From: Emmonsiellopsis sp. PD_33
Taxonomy: Eukaryota > Ascomycota > Eurotiomycetes > Onygenales > Ajellomycetaceae
Reading direction: 5' to 3'
Length of the DNA stretch: 21,989 nt
NCBI GenBank assembly: GCA_032988165.1
Contig: JANTQF010000475.1
Span: 1-21,989, forward strand
The position numbers and the translations under genes are program-made. Numbering within the stretch: the first letter of the stretch is position 1; every line of letters begins with the position of its first letter. Of this stretch, positions 1-9,127 are shown one piece after another. The notes beneath the pieces are model-generated. The model made no database searches and was not told the origin of the DNA. It worked only from the letters and a program-made list of their open reading frames with translations.

Positions 1-182
1 TGGGTTGTGTGTTGTGTTGTTTGGTGTGGTGGGTGTGTGGGGTGTGGGGGTGGGGGGGGGTGTGTGGTGGGGGGGGGGGGGGGGGGGGGTGGGTGTGGTG
101 TTGTGTGATGGGGGTGGGGGTTTTTGTTTGTTTGTGGGGGGGTGTGGGGGGGGGGGTGTGGGGATGTTTGTGGGATTTGGTT
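1..182. repeat. G/T-only low-complexity stretch
   Basis: The first 182 bases contain no C and only three A (at 108, 164 and 175). The rest is G and T, with a run of 21 G at 69-89 and many shorter G runs. Normal mixed sequence starts at about 183-250. There is no TTAGGG telomere array, although isolated TTAGG-like bits occur near 200-220. The stretch could form G-quadruplex structures. It could equally be a poly-G sequencing or assembly artefact at a contig end. Open frames here are composition artefacts and are not called as genes. Confidence 0.8.
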
Positions 183-449
183 CGTTTTGGCTGGGGTTTA
201 TTAGGTGTGTGGTGGGTTAGGGGGGTCCTTCATGGGTGTTGGGATATTCGGTTTTGGTGGGCTAGGCTAGGCTACTATTCATACATCTAATGAGTGCGTA
301 ATTAATGACTCCATTTTTGCTTTCCATATTAAATTCGACCCTAGATAGTTGACCAACAGGAGTGAACTCTTATGGTTCTGGAATTCCCCGGACATATCGA
401 CTTCAAAAAGGAGTGCCTAGGCTTCGTACCTACCCCAATAATTCCAATC
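183..449. other. 3' flank of the GH43 gene, no gene seen
   Basis: This stretch lies downstream of the stop codon of the minus-strand GH43 gene. It is AT-richer than the gene and presumably holds its 3' untranslated region and terminator. I see no coding frame that can be told from chance and no RNA gene. Confidence 0.5.
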
Positions 450-2051
450 TCAAGCACTAGTGAAAGAAGAAACATGAACCGACCCCCCCAGCTCCTTCGT
501 AGCATAATTAAAAATCCCAAACCGATATCCCATAAAATAAGCCCAGTTCGTCCACATAATATACGGCTCCCCCAGCGTTATAAACTCCACCCCATCAGTA
601 CTGTACGAGAAACTAGCTTCCTTGGTTCCGCTTGCCCGCGCATCCAGCGAGGCGCGGAGCCACACTTGCTCCGTCGTGATATCCGCCGTGGCCACCACTT
701 CCCCCTTGCTCGTGGTGTTCCACGAACTCTCGTCTTGGGTCATGTTGTGCACGAGGGAAACCGTGTAGGCGTCTCCGTCGCGATCGATGCCGATTGAGGC
801 GCTGCGGTCGCGGAAGGCTGCGAGGCCAAATCTGTCGCCGTCTGACATGTTGCTGAAGTTGGCGGCGATGGTGCCGATGGGGAATTCGCCGTGGATGCGG
901 TGGGTGAGCGTGTTTCGTGCCGCGTAGAGGTCATCGGTGACAGTGGCGGTGGATAGTGTCAAGCCGTCATTAACGCTGTATTTAGCCGGGTCGGGGTTGT
1001 GGTTCCATTCCCAATCTGGGCCCAGAGAGTCGCCTTCAAATCTGTCGGTGCCGGTCCAGTTCGTCAAGGGCTGGGCCGGATGTGGCATTGGGTAGGACGC
1101 TCCCCATCCGCCCGCATCATCAGTGACGAGTATTGGGAAACCATCGTCGCCCCACGTTATAGGGGCAAGCACTGGCATGCGGCCGGCAGGGTATGCCCAT
1201 GTGAATGACATGAAATACCAGTCACCGGCTGATGTCTCAACGAGGCTGCCTTGATGCGGAGCGCCACCGCCGGGCACTGGAGACTGGATGCTGTCGACGA
1301 GTAGTTTGCTCGTGTACGGGCCCCATGGACTGTCAGACTTCCAAATATATGTCTTATCGCCAGGGTGATCATCGAGGATGTAGTAAAATCCATCTCGTTT
1401 GTACATGCGGTTCCCCTCGATGCCGTCCTCCCCCACGTCAGAAGCATTGAAAACACCTTGGGTTCGTTCCTGGCTTAAGCCATCTGCGGAGAGCTGCGCC
1501 ACGGAAACGTTTGTTGCGCCGTAAACAACATACATCATGTCGTCATCGTCAATCAAGAGGCCACAGTCGTAATAGCACGTTCCACCTTCAGACATGGCAG
1601 CTCGTGTCCAGGGGCCAGTGACGGATTCTGCGGTGTAGACATAGGAGTACCAGAAGTCGACGCAACCAATCCAATACCAGAGCCCGTTACTTTCCCGATA
1701 TCGCATAGTGGATGCCCAGGTACCCCCTCTATATGCAATACCGCCAGTCAAGTTGTACCTTTCACCAAAGTCCAAAACTGGTACGGAGTGGCCAATAATT
1801 TCCCAATTGGCAAGATCGTAAGACCTTAGAATCGGGGCTCCAGGGCTATAATGCATGTTGGAGGCTGAGAAGTAATATGCTCCATCAGGTCCAACGGAGA
1901 CATCATTGTCGGCGAAGTCCTCGTAAACGACGGGATTGGTGAATGTTTCCTCTTGCCTTGCGGAGATGATAGGGGTTGATGCCCCAACCTTTTGCTGGGC
2001 GAGAGTGGCTTGCACCAATCCACCGAGGAACAGAGCCGCATGAATCTTCAT
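450..2051 (-). CDS. secreted GH43 glycosidase (beta-xylosidase/arabinofuranosidase-like)
   Basis: A single-exon gene of 533 residues. Residues 1-18 form a signal peptide (hydrophobic, ending ATLA before QQ), so the enzyme should be secreted. It carries the GH43 five-bladed propeller pattern. The likely catalytic base is D50, in FADNDVSVGPDG. The likely pKa-modulating aspartate is D162, in YYDCGLLIDDDD. The likely general acid is E212, in DGIEGNRMYK. From about residue 335 the protein matches the beta-sandwich C-terminal domain common on GH43 xylosidases (NTLTHRIHG and DGDRFGLAAF motifs). Many N-x-S/T sites fit secretion. Known GH43 members remove xylose or arabinose from plant polysaccharides. 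Which substrate this one uses cannot be read from the sequence. The ATG at 2051 directly precedes the signal peptide. Family assignment is strong, substrate is not. Confidence 0.92.
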   Translation of the reverse strand: MKIHAALFLGGLVQATLAQQKVGASTPIISARQEETFTNPVVYEDFADNDVSVGPDGAYYFSASNMHYSPGAPILRSYDLANWEIIGHSVPVLDFGERYNLTGGIAYRGGTWASTMRYRESNGLWYWIGCVDFWYSYVYTAESVTGPWTRAAMSEGGTCYYDCGLLIDDDDMMYVVYGATNVSVAQLSADGLSQERTQGVFNASDVGEDGIEGNRMYKRDGFYYILDDHPGDKTYIWKSDSPWGPYTSKLLVDSIQSPVPGGGAPHQGSLVETSAGDWYFMSFTWAYPAGRMPVLAPITWGDDGFPILVTDDAGGWGASYPMPHPAQPLTNWTGTDRFEGDSLGPDWEWNHNPDPAKYSVNDGLTLSTATVTDDLYAARNTLTHRIHGEFPIGTIAANFSNMSDGDRFGLAAFRDRSASIGIDRDGDAYTVSLVHNMTQDESSWNTTSKGEVVATADITTEQVWLRASLDARASGTKEASFSYSTDGVEFITLGEPYIMWTNWAYFMGYRFGIFNYATKELGGSVHVSSFTSA

Positions 2052-2987
2052 ATTGCCAGTTGAATGGTCTACCTGGCTACAACGCAGACAAAAAAGATGG
2101 TTTGCTACATAATCGTCAGTATACGTGCCGTTTTAATCTTTTTATATGCTTTGGCAAAGGCGATGCCAAGATGGAAAAGATTGTGGATTTTCCGCCTCGT
2201 GAATTTCAGTCGTCGCTATTCCTTGAGCAGTCAATATAAAACGTTCTTAATTAGTGCAGGCCGGGGATTCAATGCAAACAACTCCGGAGCTAGATGATTC
2301 TGCGAACCATCCCGGTCAAGAGGTTCAGGTTCGATGGTTCAACGCGGATAGAACGGCGGGGGTTCAAAAGATCCGCGCAACCTCGATGGCGAATTCTAAG
2401 CTCGTCTCCTGTAAGAATACCCCGCAGTCACCATGAAATATCCCGAGTTTCCAATTTCCGGCCACATAAATCCTAATTTCTCGGGGTCACCGGCTCGGGA
2501 TGCCGGGCCGCCGATTGGACAATCGGCTGTAATTTGGAGTGCAATTTATACTCATGAATGCGTAGAACGGCATTTCATTATTTGTGCCACTTGCATAGGG
2601 AAATCATTCAAGAAACAATGGGATACCAAAGGATGGGATGTTGGTGTTTTCATCAAGGAGTCAAGACGGGGTGAGGTTGGTCAAGATGCTGGGTCACGTG
2701 ATGCTTGTCCACGTCGCCAAACCAAAGAGGAAAGTTGGAGATATCTTGGGCTCAACCTCAACTTCAACCTCAACCCGAACTCCATGATACCCAACAATAC
2801 CCACCGCTGCTGACAACGTCCACCTCTGCTCCATCTACCACCGGATAGTATAGCCAATCCATTTTTTCTACGATCAACCCTCCACTAGCCACACGCCGCG
2901 TCCTATCACCGACCCTCGTACCGGAGCAACCTCCCTATCCCGCACTAACATCCCCCCATCTGCTCTCAACCAGCTATCCCGGCCGCA
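2052..2987. other. divergent intergenic region between GH43 and YIP1 genes
   Basis: This region lies between two gene starts that face away from each other, so it should hold both promoters. Seen here: the GH43 TATA element at 2138-2146, a TCACGTGA octamer at 2694-2701 (E-box type) about 290 nt before the YIP1 start, and a short imperfect repeat of AACCTCAACTTC-like units at about 2750-2780. The 2820-2985 part is C-rich, as many fungal 5' leaders are. Short open frames here have no recognisable content. Confidence 0.5.
2138..2146 (-). promoter_or_regulatory. candidate TATA box of the GH43 gene
   Basis: The minus strand reads TATAAAAAG here, about 90 nt upstream of the GH43 start codon, a normal distance for a fungal TATA element. 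A CCGGGG hexamer at 2261-2266 fits the loose carbon-catabolite-repressor consensus SYGGRG, which would suit a glycosidase gene. A single hexamer is weak evidence. Confidence 0.45.
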
Positions 2988-4098
2988 ATGGCCCAGTTCT
3001 ACCAGCAACAACAGCCGTACGGCGCCCCCTCCCAGCAGCAGCAGTCCGCGCAAAATCTCCAGTTCTACCCGTCCTCCTACACATCCGTTTCTGGCCACAC
3101 AACTCCCTCACAAGCCTCATACGGTGGCTACGGAGTACAACCAAATACCGCCCCAGCTTTTCCTGTCGGAGGCGGCGGGTATGGGGCATCCGCGTTTGGG
3201 GCTTCCGCTGCAGGCGTGAGCGGGAGGATGGGAGAACAGGGTGGGCTACGGACGGGCTGGCTGGCGGCGTTTGGCACAGAGGGCTATCACGGAGAGCCTC
3301 CACTATTAGAAGAGCTTGGAGTTAATTTTGACCATATCAGGACGAAGGTAGGGTTAAATTTGCCTTCTCATTTTTTGCGTTCCTGCAATGGGCTACGTTT
3401 GTAGCACCTCAAGTTTGCTCGCAGCCAAATATTATTCATCCCCCGCAGGCTCGCTAACATATCTATCGCAGACCCTCACAGTCCTCAACCCCTTTGCCCG
3501 CATCGACCAACATCTCATGGACGACAGCGACCTCTACGGAGCCCTCCTCTACATAATCCTCTACGGCACCTTCCTCCTCCTCTCCGGCAAAGTTTTCTAC
3601 GGTTACATCTACGGCGTCGCCGTCTTCGGCACCTTTGCCCTCCACTTCATCCTTAGCCTCATGTCCCCTACTCTTGACGCCGTCAACTCCTCCGCAGACG
3701 TCCCCGTCAACTCCGTCGATCCCACCGGCTACCACCCGCACCACAAGCCCAGCACTTCCGACTCCTCCGGCCCTGCCATGGCCGGCCACTTCTCCTCAAC
3801 CCTCACCTTCCCCCGCTCCGCAAGCGTGCTGGGATACTGCTTCCTCCCACTCGTCCTAACGAGCGGCGTCGGCATTCTGATCCCAATGGACACCCTGTTC
3901 GGATACCTTCTTACCACTGCCGCAGTGGGGTGGTGCACATACAGCAGCTCCGGCATGTTTTGCGCCGTGGCAAGGATGAGCGGGATGCGATTCTTGGTCG
4001 CGTATCCGCTTGCATTGTTCTACGTTGTTTTTGGTATTATGGGGATCTTTTCGTCCAGGGGGGGTGGGTCGTTGGTAGCGAAAGCGACGGGTGCGTGA
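2988..4098 (+). CDS. YIP1: Yip1-family Golgi/ER membrane protein
   Basis: Two exons, 2988-3347 and 3472-4098, give 328 residues. The intron (3348-3471) has a GTAGGG donor, a GCTAAC branch-like site at 3453 and a GCAG acceptor, and the join keeps frame. The N-terminal ~100 residues are cytosolic, rich in Q, G, Y and S. The Yip1 signature follows: PPLLEELGVNFDHI, then a TLTVLNPF stretch across the splice junction, DLYGA at 140-144, and about five membrane segments (LLYIILYGTFLLL; GYIYGVAVFGTF; SVLGYCFLPLVL; YLLTTAAVGWC; LVAYPLALFYVVFGIMG). Yip1/YIPF5 proteins bind Rab/Ypt GTPases and act in ER-to-Golgi vesicle formation. The loop between membrane segments 2 and 3 is about 45 residues longer than in the human homologue and is rich in S, P, H and D. 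Family call very sure. Confidence 0.95.
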
Positions 4099-4780
4099 AG
4101 CGGGGTTTTTTTTTTTCTAAAAAAGACTGAATCAATGGAAGGATGGATGGTATTAGATTCTTTCTTTTTAATGTCTGTGGTTTTTGGCTGGATATTATAT
4201 TAGATATCATGTTTTTATCTCATGCTGCGTTTGCGTGGCGGGCATTCATCCTATCTACGTTTCATTCCTGGTATCAGTTTGGTTGAACTTGTTGCGCGTA
4301 TACGATTGTGGAATGAACCATGGATATCGATTGTTTGGTGTCTGGGAACCGTGTAAAGTACGTTATTCAGGCAGCGGGGATGCGAAACGAGGAGAGGCGA
4401 GGGGTCGGGGGCAAGAAATGGCAATGATACCCTCTTGGGACGATGTGGTGCGAAACGATAGGGCTGCGGAGACAAGCGGAAGGTGGTAAATGTCTATTAC
4501 TTGCTGGTCATCGTGCTTTACCCTACGAGGGCTCCTCGGCGCTTGGAAGTTGTAGGTGTGTTCAGCGCCAGCCATGTTTTGATCTAGCTGGGAGGGCTGC
4601 CGCTTGAGTGCTGGAGTCAGGGCCAGATAGAGAATATTATTTATAGGCAGCAGATGAGACGACAATTCCGCAAATCAGCTTGCCGTTTATTTAGTTAACT
4701 GTCTGCAGCTCGAACGAGCTACTCCCAAGCCTTCCTGGATGTTGCCGTCCACGTTCGCTGTTTGAACCACGCGCGTCGAA
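4099..4780. other. intergenic: YIP1 3' flank and kinase-like gene upstream region
   Basis: The first part (T-run at about 4106-4116, then AT-rich DNA) is likely the 3' untranslated region of the YIP1 gene. The later part precedes the kinase-like gene. A short upstream ORF starts with ATG at 4739 and ends with TGA at 4763-4765 (8 codons), in the same frame as the main start at 4781. If transcribed it would lie in the leader and could reduce translation. No further gene was recognised on either strand. Confidence 0.45.
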
Positions 4781-6074
4781 ATGCGACCCCCATATAGATA
4801 TTTTGCTCAGCTTCTCCCCAACCCCCTGCTTCTAATTGCAGCTCGCCCCCATCTGGCGTCTTCACTCACGGCGCCCCTCGCGTCGTCCTGCGCACCACTA
4901 TCCAGCAGGGTATCCCCTGGGTTGACGTGTCAGGGGGAGAAGAGAACTAGATACCGACTCGTTCATCCTTTGGGAACGCAGATTCGCGGCAGAAGGCCTA
5001 ACGTATGGCTCGCCGTGGATGATTCCAACGATGCCGCCGAGTATATTGTCAAACGACCGGCTGGTGATGAGAGCAACATCGGGGAGTCACCATCCGACGC
5101 ATTACTTGCATTCAAACATGAATTGAAGATGCAGAGACTTTTTGAGAAAGACACGATGATTCGGCCACTCGTTGATTTCATTCCTGATTCAGAACCTGGT
5201 GGACCGATGATGGTTCTTGAGGCGTTCACAGACTCGCTTTGGGAAGCGCGGAGTGCGAGGCCGTTCACGACAAAGGAGATCAAATGGATTATGAAGGGTG
5301 TCCTTCTAGGGATCTTCACGGTTCACATGAAGGGGCTAGTTTATACTGGTAAGGATGAAAGTTCTGAAATCTTGAGAGTTTTGGACTCAGCGTACTCATC
5401 CTCACTCCAGATCTGAAAATGGAGAATGTTGCCCTTGGCGGATTCAATCACTCAAAGCCAAGCGAAAATGTCCGTGAAATCATAGTCAGACTCGCTGATT
5501 GCGGCTCCAGTATGTTTAGCTCTCAGTTTGAGCTTGTTTTATTTTGAAAATCCCTGACCTCTTTCACAGTCACCAAGCCATCTAGCAGAGAAGTAACCTC
5601 TCTAACGTACCGGAGCCCTGAAGTTCACTTCGGAAAGCCATGGGCTCAGAGTACAGATGTTTGGTCATGGGGGATAATCGTCAGTGTTCCCTGAATCGCG
5701 GACTTTGTTGGAACAATTTGGCTAAACTGCCCTAATAGCTCGCCCAGTTACTCGAAGCCCAAGTTGATCCCAAGTCACCGGGAATATACGATTCTATTGC
5801 CACAGGGACCTTAGAGGACAAGACAAAGGCCATCCGCAATAAACTTGCAATTGACTTTGACCTCGCCTCCGTTCCATTCTATGCTGAGGACAAGGAATGC
5901 ACCAAAATGTTACCTTCACCACAGCCGGAAGAAGCGTACATGTGGGCAAATGACATGGTCGAGAAGGGCGTTGCTGGTGAAGATATCCAGTTCTTAGTTG
6001 GGGTCTTAAACCCTGATCCAAATGCACGGTTGACAGTGTCTGAGATTCTTGAGAGTGGGTATTTGGATTGCTGA
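4781..6074 (+). CDS. protein-kinase-like protein, four exons
   Basis: Exons 4781-5348, 5411-5509, 5570-5679 and 5739-6074 join in frame to 370 residues. All three introns are GT...AG and each is needed to avoid stops. Kinase landmarks: YRLVHPLG at the N-lobe start with an eroded glycine loop; K91 in the VAIK position (EYIVKRP); E114 as the helix-C glutamate (FKHELKMQ); D190, K192 and N195 in YTDLKMEN (the usual HRD is YTD); D219 in ADCGS (the usual DFG is DCG); E240 in YRSPEV; D252 in DVWSWG. All metal- and ATP-handling residues are therefore kept, while flanking residues diverge. Activity is possible but not certain. Residues 1-50 are rich in R, L, A and S with few acidic residues, and may be a mitochondrial or other targeting segment. 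The exact subfamily is not recognised; a fungal-specific group distantly like SRPK kinases is possible. Confidence 0.82.
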
Positions 6075-6739
6075 TTTTCTTTGCATACTAGTATCTTCTG
6101 AACTCCAATGTGGGGACCATATGTAGGTTGATTTGGATATACCTTGGGCGCGAAATCAATGGATATTTCTAGCAGCCAGGCAATATCACTTCCATAACCA
6201 TCGCTTCGTCAGAAAGGGTCCATTGTTAAGATTGAATCTCTGGGTGACTCTCATTTGCCAACCTAATGAGCAGGTTTGGCCTGCAGAATTTTTGGTATAA
6301 TTACTCATAAGTTCGTTCCATGAAGTTCAAAAGAGAACAGAATGCCTTGAGGCAATCTAATTATTTTAGTTACAAGGAGCATGGTCTAGACATGTTATCT
6401 TTTCTCTACATGCTTTCCCTGCTGTGTTCTTCAGGGGGTCTGCCTCCTGCTCCTGTATATACCTAGGGAAGTTTATTAGCCTTATCTATCTACTTTTTAT
6501 TAATCTTAAACCATTTCCAAATGTTCCCTATCTCTTCTCAAAATTAAAAACTAGGCAAACGGTCTGTTATGACTTATACATGTAAGCTTCAAATTCACAT
6601 GTCCAAAGCAAAAGTAAATTAGCCCCCAATCTATCTATGTATGTGTAACCCCCCCAAAATCCCATCCTATCATTATGTCATAGCCATTTCATAACCACCC
6701 TCATAACAACCATTTATATATCTTCACCCCACCCACCCC
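6075..6739. other. convergent intergenic region, no gene seen
   Basis: This lies between the stops of two genes pointing at each other, so it should hold both 3' untranslated regions. It is AT-rich with many T-rich runs. A C-rich strip (about 6640-6760) leads into the end of the Ufd1-domain gene. I found no coding frame or RNA gene. Confidence 0.5.
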
Positions 6740-9127
6740 CTACCTAACCGCAACCCTCTCCCCCCTCACCGGCGCGAAATTCTTCAACCACTCCCTCGCC
6801 CTCCCCAAATCCCCCGCCCCAGCCTCAACCGCCGCAACGCACCACGCAACCTCATACCCCGCGCCCTTCTCCTCCGCACCCTCCGCCTCGGCCTCCGCCT
6901 CCGTCTCAACAACCAACAACTCCGCCAGCCTCCTCCGCTGCTGGCTCTTCTCATCCGCGCAAAGATACAACGGCGCCGTATTCACCGTCGCAGGACCAAT
7001 GGCAATCGCGTCAATTAGCGGCTTAGTCATGGCTGAGATTTCCTTGCTCGTGAGAGTGCCGCCGCTCCCATCGGTCTGCGTGTTGGCCCGGCCCGTCTTG
7101 CAGTATGGGTTCACGCACCAGTTCTTTCCGCAGCCCCTGAGCATTTGGGATAGGTAACGGCGCTCGATACGTCTGCGTAACGCTTTGCCGTCCGGGTCGT
7201 AGATGTCGGCGTATAGCGGGCCGAAGCATGTGGGGCAGAGGCCAAGGGTGTCATTTCCCCTGCTTCTGGATGATCCTTCGAGGGTGCGGCCGCAGTTTTC
7301 ATTTTTGCAGACGCGAGGTGCGGGGCGGGAGAGGCGGTCGAGGTCGTGGTGGCGGAGATGTGTTTTCATGTCCTTTAGGCGCACGATTTTGTTGCAGAGG
7401 TGGCATTCTGTTGTGCGGCCGCCGTCGGCGAGTTCGTGCGGAGTTAGGCCGGATAGGAGAACTTCCGGGTCTAGCACATCGGGGTCTGACTCGCCTTGCT
7501 GCGGGACGACCAGGTGGCAGAATTGGCAGAGGATAAGTTTGGCTGGGCAGGTGGTTGTGCGGTGGTGGGCTAGATTGGGAAGGTTGGGGGCTTCGAATTG
7601 GCAGTTTGAACAGGTGTGGGGGGTGTGGAAGATTGCGTTATGTTTGGATTGACTTGGGAGGTCATTTCCGTGCGCGTCATCTTCAGGGCAGTGCCAGTGG
7701 TTTTGCCATTCGAGAGACCGTTTTTGGAAGACCTTTTGGCATTGGGGGCAGACGACGTTGTTGCGGAGACAGAAGTTTTCGTGTAGAAAAACTGCACGCT
7801 TGGGTATCCATGCATGACAGTTTTTGCATTGGGTATCATCTGGGTCATGTTCGTGCTCTTCGTCTCCTAGGACTGATTCAGAGCGTGCCCCAGCTGGGAC
7901 ACTTTGTGTGTAGATAGTGAATTTCAATGGGGAGATATTTTTCGATATGCTGTCGTCCTCGTCAGAAGGACGCTCTGAATAGGCATGTACTGAGATATAG
8001 AGACATTCCGCATCCTGTAGCTCGATATTTGTTGGCTGTAACCGTATTCTTTTTGGCGTGATATTTGAAAAGTCTCCAAACACATGTTCATCCTCTCTGG
8101 GCCGAGCTCTATGCCTTGCTGAAAAAGGATTTATAAAAATATCAACATCCGCATCATCCGCAACTTCGATTTCAACATCCAAGGGTTGTTCCCGGTCCCA
8201 GTCATGAAGTTCATAGTCAACATATTCTCCCGGGAGCACTTGACCACTAACTTCTTTTCCCTGGGTTATATTTCCGCCTGTTGAACTTCCTTCCTTTGTA
8301 CCTGGAGCACGCGTCGCCTTTTCTAAGCGTTTCTTTAATGTTTCCCGGGCCTGTTCTTCGTTCAGAGCTTCAATATCCACCTCCAAGTCGGTATCCACAA
8401 TACAAATACCATTTCCTTCGGGTTCCACCTTATCGACAAGAAATCGAAATGTCTCATTCCGACTTCCGGGTACTTGCAACAGTTCCCCAAGAGTCAGTGT
8501 CGTGAAGTTATCGCGTAGATACCTTTCTAGGAGTGCTTTCCAGTCTTCAGGATCGTATCCTGCTGCAAGAGGACGTAGGCGAACATAGGTTCCTTTTGGC
8601 AGCTGTTGCGCATGAACAGTGACCAATGGGCCTTTCGAAGCTGTAGCTATATTCCCTTCCTCGGAACCAGCCATTTCTACATCAAAAGAAGGTTCCTCCG
8701 CGGCCAGGGGCTCGCCCGTTGACTGAAAATCAACATCTTCCAGACCCAAGGTCTCGCGGATAAAGGCACTCAGTCCAACCTCGTTTTCCTGTGCGGAAAA
8801 CTCGCGAATCCCCGCGTGTACAACCCGGCCATTCGAAGGATTGACAATGCGGAATGTCAGGGGGTGTGGAAGCTGTTGTTGCCTGTCCGCGGCCAATTGT
8901 CTAGCTCGTCGCTCGGCGGCAAAGGTGTACGGGTTGAAGGGGTCGAACTGCGGGGTCAAGGAATGGGTGGGATTCGATGATACGGCGGTGACCGGGGCTG
9001 CAGCGAGTAGCTGCTCGAGGGCAGAGGGAGGAAGGAGGATCTTATCGCCTGGGAGTTTTCTGGTTCGTGTGGGCGGGGTGACGGCGAACTGGGCGGACCA
9101 CTTTAGGGCGTTTGAATCACTTGCCAT
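6740..9127 (-). CDS. Ufd1-domain protein with TRAF/C2H2-like zinc fingers
   Basis: An intronless gene of 795 residues. The N-terminal ~220 residues carry the Ufd1 double-psi-barrel pattern, with GDKILLPPSALEQL near residue 27 and a typical YVRLRPL strand later. In Ufd1 this fold binds ubiquitin and Cdc48/p97. A middle acidic region follows. From about residue 430 there is a tandem of Cys/His pairs (CKNCHAW...H..FC, CPQCQKVF...H..C, CSNCQF...H..TC, CQFCH, CHLCNKIV...H..HH, CKNENCG...CPTC), resembling TRAF/XAF1-type zinc fingers. Near residues 665-680 a compact CGKNWCVNPYC cluster resembles the AZUL-type finger of UBE3A-like ligases. The layout matches plant and fungal proteins annotated as PRLI-interacting factor K (UFD1 family). 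A role in ubiquitin-dependent protein quality control is an inference. The start ATG at 9127 is followed directly by conserved sequence. Confidence 0.9.
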   Translation of the reverse strand: MASDSNALKWSAQFAVTPPTRTRKLPGDKILLPPSALEQLLAAAPVTAVSSNPTHSLTPQFDPFNPYTFAAERRARQLAADRQQQLPHPLTFRIVNPSNGRVVHAGIREFSAQENEVGLSAFIRETLGLEDVDFQSTGEPLAAEEPSFDVEMAGSEEGNIATASKGPLVTVHAQQLPKGTYVRLRPLAAGYDPEDWKALLERYLRDNFTTLTLGELLQVPGSRNETFRFLVDKVEPEGNGICIVDTDLEVDIEALNEEQARETLKKRLEKATRAPGTKEGSSTGGNITQGKEVSGQVLPGEYVDYELHDWDREQPLDVEIEVADDADVDIFINPFSARHRARPREDEHVFGDFSNITPKRIRLQPTNIELQDAECLYISVHAYSERPSDEDDSISKNISPLKFTIYTQSVPAGARSESVLGDEEHEHDPDDTQCKNCHAWIPKRAVFLHENFCLRNNVVCPQCQKVFQKRSLEWQNHWHCPEDDAHGNDLPSQSKHNAIFHTPHTCSNCQFEAPNLPNLAHHRTTTCPAKLILCQFCHLVVPQQGESDPDVLDPEVLLSGLTPHELADGGRTTECHLCNKIVRLKDMKTHLRHHDLDRLSRPAPRVCKNENCGRTLEGSSRSRGNDTLGLCPTCFGPLYADIYDPDGKALRRRIERRYLSQMLRGCGKNWCVNPYCKTGRANTQTDGSGGTLTSKEISAMTKPLIDAIAIGPATVNTAPLYLCADEKSQQRRRLAELLVVETEAEAEAEGAEEKGAGYEVAWCVAAVEAGAGDLGRAREWLKNFAPVRGERVAVR

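Noticed and set aside
5..290. Open frames of 71 and 93 codons in the G/T-rich start
   Set aside because: They encode only G, V, W and C runs, a by-product of base composition.
372..797. 141-codon plus-strand frame
   Set aside because: It mostly overlaps the GH43 gene on the other strand and has no family pattern.
2320..2380. GGTTC-rich stretch that recalls a tRNA B box
   Set aside because: The motif departs from GGTTCRANNCC, and no cloverleaf or A box could be fitted around it.
4363..4665. Minus-strand frame containing MAGAEHTYNF, recalling the start of Atx1-type copper chaperones
   Set aside because: No MxCxxC metal motif follows in any frame nearby, and the frame opens with TTG. The likeness is too short.
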